From G963691885 sp963691885 (GTDB lineage Bacteria; Pseudomonadota; Alphaproteobacteria; UBA8366; Aestuariispiraceae): a DNA stretch of 64,000 bases. The notes under the pieces are model-generated. The model was not told the DNA's origin, did not search any database, and worked only from the letters and a program-made list of their open reading frames with translations. Shown here in pieces: positions 32,796 to 41,061 of the stretch. A program made the position numbers and the translations under genes. Each line of letters starts with the position of its first letter. Positions within the stretch are counted from its first letter, which is position 1. Location: assembly GCA_963691885.1 (NCBI GenBank), contig OY829843.1, positions 3,596,001-3,660,000 on the forward strand, written 5' to 3'.

Positions 32796-34859
32796 TCACA
32801 TGTCGAGGGTCAGTCTGTTGTCACTCACTGCATCACCCTTTGCAGGCATTGAACAACAGATGAAAGCGCTGTCTTCCGACCCGGTCGCGGAGGGTTCATC
32901 CTCATAGGCGACTTTTCCGGCATTGATGCGTGTGGCACATGTTCCGCAGGATCCGGTCCTGCAGGAAAATTCCGGTGTCAGACCGACGGCTTCTGCGAGG
33001 TCGAGCAGAGATCCGCTGTCTGGCGTCCATTTGGTCTCAATGCCGGATTTCGCAAAAGAGACTTGAACCGGTTTGTCCGCGACTTCTTCTTTTGGTGACA
33101 TGGTATCAATTGAGGGCACGCGGTTAAGGGCTGCCGGTCCGAAGGCTTCTGCATGGATCCGGTCGTTCGAGATCGAGAGATCCATCAAACCATCATACAA
33201 TGTCTGCATGAACGAACCCGGACCACAAAGGTAGAAGTCATAATCATCGAAGGGCAGATTGGCGCGGAGGAAGTCCATGTCCAATCTTGCTGGAGGGTGG
33301 TCTGCATCCCTGTTGGGATCGCCCTTCAGGATGGGAACGTATTTCAGCAAACCATCTGATTGCTGTACCAGATCCTGCAATTCAGACTCAAACGCGCGCT
33401 CTTCGGCATTTCTGGCGGCGTAGAAAATCCAGGTAGGCCGTGTGTAACGGGTCCTGACCCCTTCAAAGAGGATGTCATGGGCCATTGCCAGCAAGGGCGT
33501 TATCCCGATACCGGCTGCCAGAAGCACGGCGGGTCGCCGCGCGTTTGTGTCGAGCGTGAAGGATCCGGCAGGTCCCTTTGCTTCGATGATATCCCCTTCC
33601 TTTACATCGTCATGTAGATGGTTGGAAAACACCCCCTGCTTGCGAACGGAGATACGATAGGTTTCGCCATCTGGCCTTTTTGACAGTGTATATGTACGCA
33701 GGACAGGTGCGGCCCCTTTTGAGAGCGACAGGCGAACGGGCAGGTGTTGCCCGGCCCGGTATGGCAGGGTGCCGTTCCCGTCTGTCGGTTCCAGATAGAA
33801 GGACTTAACCGTGCTGCTTTCTTCGATGATTTGGGCCACGCGGAACGGACGCCAGGTGTTCTTCAACGCCTCCGCGGCCTTTGACTTGGCAGCGGTTTCC
33901 CAATCACCGGTAATCAGAGAGTTCTTCGACCATTCGCGAAAGGACCATCCGAGGTCGAGGGCCTTCTTTCGCAGCAGAACCTGTTCCGGGTGAGAGCGCC
34001 ACAGTCTTTCCGCCCCCTGAAAGAATTTGATATCCGGGCTTTCAAGGATCACTTCAGCTATCCCGGTCAGATGCAGGGCGTCCCCGGTTTCGAAATCGAC
34101 GAATAACAATCCTGCCTTTGGGTTGACCAGAAAGTTACCCAATGTGTTGAAGTGGAGATTGCCCGCAAAGTCAGGGATGGTCATGCTGCCATCGCTGTCC
34201 AGTCTGACAAAGCCAGCCTTGCCGCCGCGATGGGAAACATCCACCTGATTGCTGCCGTCTTCGCTCTCAACATAGGACGCAACGAAAAACGTGTCGGCTT
34301 TTGTGATGATTTCAATGGCGCGGGCTGTAAGCACATCGCTGTGTTCCCCCTTCACAACGCGGGGTACGGAGGCCTCAGCAACCGGTGCGCTATCATGCAA
34401 CTGGATGTATTGCGGGCAGTTTCCAAAGGAATGTTGGACATCGACCACCCATTGATTGCTGTTTTCGGTTCGGACGCGACCGTTTAACCGATTGCGCCGT
34501 CTGTTCGACAAATCCACCCCGACAAAAGCGATTCCGTCCTGTTTCGCTGCGTTAATGAAAAGCGGGTTTGTTGGATCGTTGCCGTCTTTCTGGATCACAA
34601 GGCTGCGCGGGTCGGGTGAGGAGATAAAACCCGGCGCCCCTGTCAACATGGTAGCCCACGGCGCACCTTTTTCATCCACGGTTCCAACGGCGATGTAGGG
34701 AAGGTTGGAGAAGAACTCCCGGTGCTGATCCGGCATGTAGTCCCGGATGACCTTTTGTCCGGCCTTTTGCATGCGTTCAACAACACCGAGTTTCTCCTGC
34801 ATGGTGATTTCACCCGAATGCCAAGGACTGGATGCCGCTGTCAGAGTTTGAGTGGTCAT
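32796..34859 (-). CDS. PNPOx-like / ferredoxin reductase / 2Fe-2S ferredoxin fusion
   Basis: A 687-residue three-part redox protein: a PNPOx-like split barrel (about 25-290), an FAD/NAD ferredoxin-reductase module (about 330-580; LPVRLSLSKG, LRTYTLSKRP, LAAGIGITPLLAMAHD, DFYLCGPGSFM) and a plant-type [2Fe-2S] ferredoxin (about 605-687; FSCRTGSCGTCATRI and the distal cysteines FICCSM). Electrons should flow from NAD(P)H through FAD and the cluster to a flavin or substrate in the N-terminal barrel. ATG 34859 is chosen (AAGGA eight bases upstream) over a TTG/ATG about 33 bases earlier. Operon with GST and a second PNPOx-like gene, divergent from a LysR regulator: looks like a stress or xenobiotic response unit. 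Confidence 0.88.
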   Translation of the reverse strand: MTTQTLTAASSPWHSGEITMQEKLGVVERMQKAGQKVIRDYMPDQHREFFSNLPYIAVGTVDEKGAPWATMLTGAPGFISSPDPRSLVIQKDGNDPTNPLFINAAKQDGIAFVGVDLSNRRRNRLNGRVRTENSNQWVVDVQHSFGNCPQYIQLHDSAPVAEASVPRVVKGEHSDVLTARAIEIITKADTFFVASYVESEDGSNQVDVSHRGGKAGFVRLDSDGSMTIPDFAGNLHFNTLGNFLVNPKAGLLFVDFETGDALHLTGIAEVILESPDIKFFQGAERLWRSHPEQVLLRKKALDLGWSFREWSKNSLITGDWETAAKSKAAEALKNTWRPFRVAQIIEESSTVKSFYLEPTDGNGTLPYRAGQHLPVRLSLSKGAAPVLRTYTLSKRPDGETYRISVRKQGVFSNHLHDDVKEGDIIEAKGPAGSFTLDTNARRPAVLLAAGIGITPLLAMAHDILFEGVRTRYTRPTWIFYAARNAEERAFESELQDLVQQSDGLLKYVPILKGDPNRDADHPPARLDMDFLRANLPFDDYDFYLCGPGSFMQTLYDGLMDLSISNDRIHAEAFGPAALNRVPSIDTMSPKEEVADKPVQVSFAKSGIETKWTPDSGSLLDLAEAVGLTPEFSCRTGSCGTCATRINAGKVAYEDEPSATGSEDSAFICCSMPAKGDAVSDNRLTLDM

Positions 34860-34897
34860 AACAATTTCCTTGCTGTCTTTCGGGTGCATCAAGATCG

Positions 34898-35518
34898 TTA
34901 TGCGGCGTCGGCCTTCAGACCGGCCTTGGTTTCGGTAAAGGGGACGAAGCCGGGCAGCGCTTCAATCCGGCGCAGCCAGTTGTTGATTTTGCCGTATGCA
35001 GAAAGATCGACATTCCCCTCTGGTGCCTGGTTGATATAGCTGTAAAGCGCAATGTCGGCGATGGTTGGGCCGTTCTCTACGAGCCAGTCTTTGCCATCCA
35101 GTGATGCATCAACATGGGCGAGAATTGCATGCGCCTTTTTGATTGTATCTTCTGGATTAAAAGGGGCACCGAACACGGTGATCAGGCGCGCAGCCGCGGG
35201 ACCACTTGCGATTTGACCCGCTGCGATGGAAAGCCAACGCTGAACTTGGGCCTCTGCCTTTGGTTCGGTCGGAAGCCAATCGGTTCGGTCAAATTTTCGG
35301 GCAAGGTAAATCAGGATTGCGTTGGAGTCCGCCAGAACAAAATCGCCATCTTCCAGTACCGGCACTTGGCCCAAGGGGTTCAGTTTCAGATAGGCGTCTG
35401 ATTTATGCGCGCCGGATGCCAGATCAACATTTTCCAGGTCAAACGGGACATTGAGGAGGGAGAGGAACAGGTGGGCGCGGTGGGCGTGGCCTGAAAGCGG
35501 GTGATGGTGCAGTTTCAT
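34898..35518 (-). CDS. Glutathione S-transferase
   Basis: A 206-residue cytosolic GST: thioredoxin-like N-terminal domain (KLHHHPLSGHAHRAHLFLSL, then NPLGQVPVLEDGDFVLADSNAILIYLA, the glutathione-binding cis-proline and DSNA loop) and an all-helical C-terminal domain (WLVENGPTIADIALYSYI). No classical catalytic Tyr/Ser is obvious, and the early Ser in HPLSGHAHR is the likely one. ATG 35518 has GGAACC upstream; the frame extends 51 bases further without similarity. First gene of the operon divergent from the LysR gene. Confidence 0.9.
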   Translation of the reverse strand: MKLHHHPLSGHAHRAHLFLSLLNVPFDLENVDLASGAHKSDAYLKLNPLGQVPVLEDGDFVLADSNAILIYLARKFDRTDWLPTEPKAEAQVQRWLSIAAGQIASGPAAARLITVFGAPFNPEDTIKKAHAILAHVDASLDGKDWLVENGPTIADIALYSYINQAPEGNVDLSAYGKINNWLRRIEALPGFVPFTETKAGLKADAA

Positions 35519-35617
35519 AAGCTTGGTTCCTTTTGTCTGAATGTGCGGTGTTCGCTTGATGGAAACCAATATCGCTATTTCTAAAAAACATTGAATATAG
35601 AAAATTTAAAACTTATT

Positions 35618-35629
35618 ATTTTATAAAAT
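35618..35629. promoter_or_regulatory. AT-rich palindrome upstream of LysR gene, candidate operator
   Basis: ATTTTATAAAAT is a perfect 12-base palindrome inside a longer inverted repeat (ATTATTT ... AAATAAT). It lies in the 131-base gap between the divergent GST and LysR genes, 20 bases before the LysR start. A LysR autoregulatory site is plausible; a plain AT-rich promoter is the alternative. Confidence 0.3.
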
Positions 35630-35649
35630 GAAATAATAGGAGGGGCGGA

Positions 35650-36549
35650 ATGGATCGGTTCCAATCCATGCAGGTTTTTGTGGCGGCGGCGGATAGCGGC
35701 AGCTTTGCAGCTGCTGGCCGTGAACTGAATATGAGCCCGCCGACCGTCACCCGCGCGATATCCAGCCTGGAAGCCACGCTGAAAACAAAGCTGTTCCTGC
35801 GGACCACCCGTTCTATCAATCTGACGGAGGTGGGTACCCGTTATCTGGAGGATTGTCGCCACATCCTCTCCGCGTTGGAGGAGGCTGAGGCGACGGCCGA
35901 AGGGGCGCATTCGCGACCCACTGGCAATCTGACGATTACGGCCTCGGTTCTGTTCGGCACCAAATACGTCATGCCAATCCTGACGCGTTATCTTGATCTT
36001 CACCCCGATGTGACGGGCCGCGCTCTTTTGGTGGATCGGGTCACAGATATGATTGATGAGGGGTTGGACGTGGCGGTGCGGATCGGTGCGATGGCGGATT
36101 CCAGCATGCTTGCAACACGGGTTGGAACTGTCCGACGGGTTGTTTGCGCGTCCCCGGAATATCTTGAGAATAATCCGCCACTCAAGATACTTGATGATTT
36201 AAAGAACCATCGCCTGATTGCCGTGACGGGCAACTGGTCGAGCCCGCAATGGCGTTTTGGGGCACGATCGAAACGATCCGTGCCTGTTGTACCGCGCCTC
36301 TTTTGCACGTCAAATCAGGCGGCAATCAACGCTGCGATTGAGGGGTGGGGCATCGTTCAGGTCTTGTCCTACCAGGTTGGCGCAGAACTGCAAGATGGAC
36401 GCTTGCAGAGAGTTCTTGAAGAGTTTGAAGGAGAACCCTTGCCGGTTCAGATTGTGCACCCCCACGGTCGGACACCCGCGGCGCGTATCAGAAGCTTTGT
36501 GGACTTTGCCGCCGGGGAACTGCGTCAAAACCCAATGATAAACACGTAG
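35650..36549 (+). CDS. LysR-family transcriptional regulator
   Basis: A 299-residue LysR protein: N-terminal winged helix-turn-helix (MQVFVAAADSGSFAAAGREL, SPPTVTRAISSLEATL) and an effector-binding domain (from about 92, LTITASVLFGTKYVMPILTR). It resembles the CrgA/AaeR-like group that often controls an adjacent oxidoreductase. Divergent from the GST/redox operon, which it probably regulates. Strong ribosome-binding site (AGGAGGGG) before ATG 35650. Confidence 0.9.
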   Translation: MDRFQSMQVFVAAADSGSFAAAGRELNMSPPTVTRAISSLEATLKTKLFLRTTRSINLTEVGTRYLEDCRHILSALEEAEATAEGAHSRPTGNLTITASVLFGTKYVMPILTRYLDLHPDVTGRALLVDRVTDMIDEGLDVAVRIGAMADSSMLATRVGTVRRVVCASPEYLENNPPLKILDDLKNHRLIAVTGNWSSPQWRFGARSKRSVPVVPRLFCTSNQAAINAAIEGWGIVQVLSYQVGAELQDGRLQRVLEEFEGEPLPVQIVHPHGRTPAARIRSFVDFAAGELRQNPMINT

Positions 36550-36654
36550 CTCCTTAGTGTTTGTGTACTGGATCAATCGCGAAATCTGGCGCGGGGTGAG
36601 AATTATATGAGAGTTGAAGCATAGAGATTTTCACATTTCATCGTTAGGCCCTCC

Positions 36655-37428
36655 GTGATCAGTCACCATACAAAACCTGTGGATCTCGTCGATCAGACAT
36701 TAGAAGGGGCAATTGTTACGATTTTTCTTGAACCTGATGACAGCATCCAAAACAGACAGGGCAAACAGACTTATATCGAGTCTCTTGAATTACCGCATTT
36801 GATCCTGAATGGAGAGAACGTCTGGGGATTTCAAAGGCATCATTGTGTTCAGCATACGCGCGGCGCGGCATTCGACGGCTTCAGCTACTACGGATACGCT
36901 TCTGGCGCGGATTTGTTTGCCAATGTGTCTTACGAGACGCGGTTTTCGGTCCTTAAAGAACGCCGGGTCAATGTACTTCTGATGTCATCGGGTCGCTATC
37001 GCGCACTGGAATGGAAAGCCAAGGGTGGTGCCTCTCCGGTGTTTTCCAGCTCTGCCCCTGACAAGTTGGATGACATGATCGCAGCCATACGGGACGGCGC
37101 ACGATTCGTTATGGCTTTGATGGATGAGGCGGGACTGTGGCACGTTCATCCGGTGCATTATCCATTCTACTATCCCGAAGAGCGACAGCTTCATTTGCAA
37201 ACGGAGGCTTTGTTTTACCCGGCGATATTCGAAGCCGAAATAACTGCCGTTGCTGCTATGGCAGATCAGGCAGAAGGTGGCATTCTGGACCGGGACAACC
37301 CGGCGGGCCGAGAGCGGTCCCTGGCTCTCAGTGTTGAGGCACGATCGACTTACCGAAGTGTTTTTGCCGATCAGGGGTATTACGGCTTGTTTGATCTTTT
37401 CACGACGGAAAACAGAAACTATCGGTAA
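36655..37428 (+). CDS. Protein of unknown function
   Basis: A 257-residue protein I do not recognise. It is soluble, with no signal peptide or membrane helix, and rich in aromatic residues (FDGFSYYGYASGADLFANVS; YPFYYPEERQLHLQ) with several histidines (CVQHTRG; WHVHPVHYP). The codon pattern and length favour a real gene. GTG 36655 is used, lacking a clear ribosome-binding site. It stands alone between the LysR gene and the IS630 element, which begins 20 bases after its stop and does not interrupt it. Confidence 0.6.
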   Translation: MISHHTKPVDLVDQTLEGAIVTIFLEPDDSIQNRQGKQTYIESLELPHLILNGENVWGFQRHHCVQHTRGAAFDGFSYYGYASGADLFANVSYETRFSVLKERRVNVLLMSSGRYRALEWKAKGGASPVFSSSAPDKLDDMIAAIRDGARFVMALMDEAGLWHVHPVHYPFYYPEERQLHLQTEALFYPAIFEAEITAVAAMADQAEGGILDRDNPAGRERSLALSVEARSTYRSVFADQGYYGLFDLFTTENRNYR

Positions 37429-37448
37429 GTCAGGATTTTCGCCCGCTA

Positions 37449-37471
37449 GAGCGGGTTCCGTTTAGTCGGAA
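37449..37471 (+). repeat. IS630 left terminal inverted repeat
   Basis: Left end GAGCGGGTTCCGTTTAGTCG pairs imperfectly with the reverse complement of the right end (GAGTTGTTTTCATTTAATCG): the first GAG, the central TTTA and TCG all match. Preceded by TA. Confidence 0.75.
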
Positions 37472-37529
37472 TCGGTTTTGAGATTTCTACGAAGCATGAT
37501 TCCCTGTTTTTATTTTGGAGACCGGGATT

Positions 37530-37910
37530 ATGTCATCAGTCATTTCGATGGATTTGCGGGAGCGTATTTTTTCTTACGTTATTGCCGGTCACTCGTGCCG
37601 ATCAGCGGCACGCCTTTACGGTGTCAGCCCAAGCTTTGCGATCAAGTTGATGCAGCGGTTCCGTCAAGGTCGCGGATTGTGCGGCCCTGGTCGTCGTCGT
37701 CCTGTCGGCACCGGGACGCTCGAACCCTATAGAGCGTTTGTCATTGACCTTGTCGATGCACAGCCCGATATCACGCTCAGGGAATTGGCGGACGAATTGA
37801 GTGCGACGCTGGGGGTTAAGACCAGCAAGGCGACGCTATGCCGGTTTCTGATTAAGGCGGGATACCGCTATAAAAAAAACGCTGCGGGCACGGGAACAAG
37901 AGCGCGCTGA
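37530..37910 (+). CDS. IS630 transposase, first frame (helix-turn-helix part)
   Basis: About 126 residues: the N-terminal DNA-binding half of an IS630 transposase, with two helix-turn-helix units (SCRSAARLYGVSPSFAIKLM; LRELADELSATLGVKTSKAT). The transposase similarity stops at a run of eight A residues (37872-37879); beyond it this frame codes a short unrelated tail. The catalytic half continues in the +1 frame. ATG 37530 is used; an in-frame TTG at 37515 also exists. Confidence 0.82.
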   Translation: MSSVISMDLRERIFSYVIAGHSCRSAARLYGVSPSFAIKLMQRFRQGRGLCGPGRRRPVGTGTLEPYRAFVIDLVDAQPDITLRELADELSATLGVKTSKATLCRFLIKAGYRYKKNAAGTGTRAR

Positions 37911-37911
37911 T

Positions 37912-38487
37912 GTGCGCCGCGCGCGTCATCACTGGATCATCCGGCGACAACCTCTCATGCGGCTCGACCCACATCGGCTTGTTTTTATTGATGAAACGGC
38001 GACCACAACCAAGATGACCCGGCTTAGAGGCCGCGCGCCCAAAGGCCAACGCCTTGTCATGCATACGCCGTTCGGTCATTGGCGCACGCAAACCTTTATC
38101 GCGGGATTGCGCTGCGGCGGCCTCACCGCACCATGGATCCTCAACGCCCCCATGACCAAGGTCGCCTTTGAGACCTATGTCGAGACACAGCTCGCCCCAA
38201 CGCTGAGCCGAGGCGATGTCGTTATCCTCGATAATCTCGCCGCCCATAAAAGTGACCGTGCCGCTGAAACCTTGCACGACATCGGTGCATGGTTCCTGTT
38301 CCTGCCACCCTATTCGCCAGACCTGAACCCAATCGAACAAGCCTTCTCAAAATTAAAAGCCCATCTCAGAAAGGCCGAGGCCAGAACATTCGATGACCTT
38401 ACAAACGCAACAGGGTCAATATGCGATCTCTTCACCGAAACGGAGTGCTGGAACTTCTTCGCAGGCGCTAACTATGCGTACGATTAA
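37912..38487 (+). CDS. IS630 transposase, second frame (DDE catalytic part)
   Basis: The DDE catalytic half: first Asp in LVFIDETATTTKM, second Asp in DVVILDNLAAHKS and the Glu in SPDLNPIEQAFSKLK, so the triad is complete. The frame is open back to 37873, directly at the A8 run, so the real product is likely a fusion of about 320 residues made by frameshifting rather than an independent start at GTG 37912. Moving from the first to this frame needs +1 (or -2). A simple disabling indel is the alternative. Confidence 0.82.
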   Translation: MRRARHHWIIRRQPLMRLDPHRLVFIDETATTTKMTRLRGRAPKGQRLVMHTPFGHWRTQTFIAGLRCGGLTAPWILNAPMTKVAFETYVETQLAPTLSRGDVVILDNLAAHKSDRAAETLHDIGAWFLFLPPYSPDLNPIEQAFSKLKAHLRKAEARTFDDLTNATGSICDLFTETECWNFFAGANYAYD

Positions 38488-38500
38488 ATGAAAACAACTC
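38478..38500 (-). repeat. IS630 right terminal inverted repeat
   Basis: Right end, read on the minus strand, mirrors the left repeat with about two thirds identity. It begins inside the last codons of the transposase and is followed by TA. Confidence 0.75.
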
Positions 38501-38523
38501 TAGTGCGATCGCGGCACATTGTG

Positions 38524-38913
38524 TTAGGCGACAGCCAGTACCTCGATTTCGACAGTGAATTCAGGCTTTGTGAAGCCGCTGACAATCATCAGGGTCGACG
38601 CCGGTGGAACCTCCACTTCAGCCAGGTAAGCATCCCTGGCTTGCATGTATTCGGCCATATGGACCCGGTCCGTTACATAGGCGTTGACCCGTATGATATG
38701 GTCCCGCGCCATGTCCGCTGACTTCAGGATCTCGTCGATATTGGCGAAACAGACATCGGCCTGTTCCCGTGTCGTGGCCGGGATAGTGCCGTCTTTCCTC
38801 AGGCCCAGCTGTCCGGATGTTGCGACAATTGATCCTGTGGAAGAGGCTTTTATGCCGTGTGAATAGCGGGCGAAAGGGGGCGCAATTGTATCCGGTGTGA
38901 GCGATTTTTTCAC
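38524..38913 (-). CDS. Rid-family (RidA/YjgF/UK114) protein without the RidA arginine
   Basis: A 129-residue Rid-family protein, beginning KKSLTPDTIAPPFARYSHGI and ending EFTVEIEVLAVA. RidA enzymes hydrolyse reactive enamines/imines with an arginine before the conserved Ser (ARS in RidA); here the segment reads VPPASTLMIV, with alanine instead, as in Rid groups that lack RidA imine-deaminase activity. GTG 38913 gives the standard length; the frame is open further upstream to 39027, but the extension has no similarity. It is divergent from the ABC transporter/catabolic operon, so it probably handles an unstable intermediate of that pathway. Confidence 0.85.
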   Translation of the reverse strand: MKKSLTPDTIAPPFARYSHGIKASSTGSIVATSGQLGLRKDGTIPATTREQADVCFANIDEILKSADMARDHIIRVNAYVTDRVHMAEYMQARDAYLAEVEVPPASTLMIVSGFTKPEFTVEIEVLAVA

Positions 38914-39120
38914 GTCGATTGGTCCGAATCCTGGCTGGAGAGATATGGTCAGGCTTTGAGTATTGGCGCATTTTTCGCCACATCCTGCTCTGATCATGGT
39001 CATTTTGAACGAATTTTGTGCAATCATAAAAACTGTTCAAAAAAAGGACAAGGACAGATTGACGGTCCTCTTTTCGCTTCTATGATTTTCGGTGAACTTT
39101 TTGCGCTGGGAGAGATAGCA

Positions 39121-40113
39121 ATGTTGAAGAAATTGGGGGCATTGGCCCTAGGTGTGACCACTGTGATCGCCAGTCATAACGCATTGGCGAACGAGAAAGT
39201 CGTTTTTGGCACCAACTGGCTTGCTCAAGCCGAACATGGTGGCTTTTATCAGTCCGTTGCCGACGGCACCTATGCCGCATGTGGTCTGGACGTATCCATC
39301 GTACCGGGCGGCCCACAGGTGAATAACCGTGCCCTGATGCTGGCCGGCAAGATCGATTTCCATATGGGTGGTGACCTGCTGCAGGCGTTCTCTGCTGTTG
39401 AACAGAATATTCCGGTCGTTGCCGTTGCGGCGATTTTCCAGAAGCATCCGCAGGTGATCCTGGCCCATCCGGGTTCAGCGGACAGCTGGGACGAACTCAA
39501 GAACCTAAACCTTCTGATCGGTGATAACGGGTATCAGAGTTATTATCAGTGGATGATTGCAGCACACGGTTTCACCCCTGAGCAGCGTCAGCCCTACACG
39601 TTTAACCCGGCCCCCTTCATTGCGGATAAGGGCCTTGGCATGCAGGGTTACCTGTCTTCCGAACCCTATGTTGTGAAGAAAGAAGCGGGTTTTGATCCGA
39701 ATGTCTTCCTGATCGCGGACGCTGGCTATTCCACCTATGCCACCACGATTGAAACAATGTCCGACACTTTGGCAAACAAGCCGGAAGTGGTAAAGTGTTT
39801 CGTCGAAGGGTCGATCAAAGGCTGGTATAATTACCTCTACAATGATCGTTCCGGCGGTGACGCGCTGATCAAAAAAGACAATCCCGAGATGACCGATGAC
39901 AAGATCGCCTATGCAATTTCTAAGATGAAGGAATTCGGGATTGTTGACAGTGGCGATGCTGAAACCATGGGAATTGGCGTGATTACGGAAGCCAAGGTCG
40001 GTGAGTTCTATCAGTCGATGGTTGATGCAGGTGTAACCTCCGCAGGCCTGGATTGGAAATCCACTTTCACCACCGATTATGTTGGCAAAGGTCTTGGCAA
40101 AGACCTGAAGTGA
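39121..40113 (+). CDS. NMT1/THI5-like ABC transporter substrate-binding protein
   Basis: A 330-residue periplasmic protein: signal peptide (KKLGALALGVTTVIASHNALA) and an NMT1/SsuA-like domain starting VVFGTNWLAQAEHGGFYQSV, close to binding proteins for pyrimidine-type ligands such as hydroxymethylpyrimidine. ATG 39121 has GGGAGAG upstream; the longer open frame (from 38956) lacks a signal peptide at its start. First gene of the long catabolic operon; a stable hairpin after it separates it from the ATPase gene. A nitrogen-heterocycle ligand is inferred from family and neighbours. Confidence 0.88.
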   Translation: MLKKLGALALGVTTVIASHNALANEKVVFGTNWLAQAEHGGFYQSVADGTYAACGLDVSIVPGGPQVNNRALMLAGKIDFHMGGDLLQAFSAVEQNIPVVAVAAIFQKHPQVILAHPGSADSWDELKNLNLLIGDNGYQSYYQWMIAAHGFTPEQRQPYTFNPAPFIADKGLGMQGYLSSEPYVVKKEAGFDPNVFLIADAGYSTYATTIETMSDTLANKPEVVKCFVEGSIKGWYNYLYNDRSGGDALIKKDNPEMTDDKIAYAISKMKEFGIVDSGDAETMGIGVITEAKVGEFYQSMVDAGVTSAGLDWKSTFTTDYVGKGLGKDLK

Positions 40114-40136
40114 ACATCCGGTTCAGAGTGTGTTGT

Positions 40137-40165
40137 GGGGACTGGATGCGTTGAATCCGGTCCCC
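40137..40165 (+). other. Intercistronic stem-loop after the binding-protein gene
   Basis: GGGGACTGGAT and ATCCGGTCCCC form an 11-base stem (one T-G pair) around a 7-base loop, 24 bases after the stop. No T-run follows, so it more likely protects the upstream mRNA or lowers read-through than fully terminates. Confidence 0.6.
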
Positions 40166-40254
40166 ATACTCTTGTAAAATTGTAGAGATCGAATTTAGGT
40201 CATTTCTCCTTCGATCTCGTTTTTGGGACAAATCTTTCCAATGGCTGCTCAGGT

Positions 40255-41061
40255 ATGACTGGATCAAACCCTGCAATCGCACCGCTTAATCAAAGGCCGC
40301 CCTTGTTGTCGGTCAACAGGGTGGATAAGGTTTTTGGCGGGTCCGTCGTTGCCCTGAAGGACATGTCCCTGTCTGTTAATTACGGTGATTTTATCAGTCT
40401 GCTAGGGCCCAGCGGGTGCGGGAAATCAACGGCGCTGCGTTTGATTGCCGATCTCATTCACCCGACCACGGGTGATATTCGCTGGGCCGAGAAACGGGAA
40501 AAAGGCAGCCTGGGTGTCGTTTTCCAGGAACCGACACTCATGCCCTGGGCCACCGTCGCCGACAATGTCTGGTTGCCGATGCGATTGCAGGGTATTTCCA
40601 AGCATGCGGTCTGGGATGATATTCTTGAGGCGCTGTGGCTGGTCGGGTTGGAGAAATTCGCGGATGCCTATCCTCGCGAATTGTCGGGCGGTATGAAAAT
40701 GCGGGTTTCCATTGCCCGGGCGATGGTCACTAAACCCAGCCTGATCCTGATGGACGAGCCCTTTGCCGCTTTGGATGAAATCACCCGCTTCAAGCTGAAT
40801 AATGACTTGTTGACGATGAAGGAAAAGATCGGGTGCACGGTCATTTTTGTAACCCACTCCGTCTTTGAAAGTGTCTTCCTGTCCGACAGGATTATCGTGA
40901 TGGCGGCGCGTCCCGGCCGGGTGATCCGTGAGGTGCAGATTGATGAACCCTATCCGCGGGGGGAAGAGTTTCGAACCTCGTCTCATTATGCAGCCCACTG
41001 CCGAGATGTTTCGGACGCTTTGCATAATGCTATGGATGATGTTGCCGAGGGTGTGACATGA
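40255..41061 (+). CDS. ABC transporter ATPase, nitrate/taurine/pyrimidine-type
   Basis: A 268-residue ATPase with Walker A GPSGCGKST, Q-loop VVFQEPTLMPW, signature LSGGMKMRVSIARAM, Walker B LILMDEPFAALD and switch histidine VTHSV: all motors intact. It belongs to the SsuB/TauB/ThiZ group that pairs with NMT1-like binding proteins. ATGA overlap with the permease gene indicates coupled translation. Confidence 0.93.
   Translation: MTGSNPAIAPLNQRPPLLSVNRVDKVFGGSVVALKDMSLSVNYGDFISLLGPSGCGKSTALRLIADLIHPTTGDIRWAEKREKGSLGVVFQEPTLMPWATVADNVWLPMRLQGISKHAVWDDILEALWLVGLEKFADAYPRELSGGMKMRVSIARAMVTKPSLILMDEPFAALDEITRFKLNNDLLTMKEKIGCTVIFVTHSVFESVFLSDRIIVMAARPGRVIREVQIDEPYPRGEEFRTSSHYAAHCRDVSDALHNAMDDVAEGVT

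Larger units (their letters stand above)
37449..38500 (+). mobile_element. IS630-family insertion sequence
   Basis: A 1052-base element bounded by imperfect terminal inverted repeats that begin GAG and are flanked on both sides by TA (37447-37448 and 38501-38502), the target duplicated by IS630/Tc1-like elements. Inside are two consecutive frames that together give a full DDE transposase. It sits between genes 36655-37428 and 38524-38913 and breaks neither. Confidence 0.88.

Noticed and set aside
38914..39120. Extended start for the Rid-family gene (to 39027) and for the binding protein (from 38956)
   Set aside because: Both extensions occupy the divergent promoter region and lack family similarity or a signal peptide at the right place.
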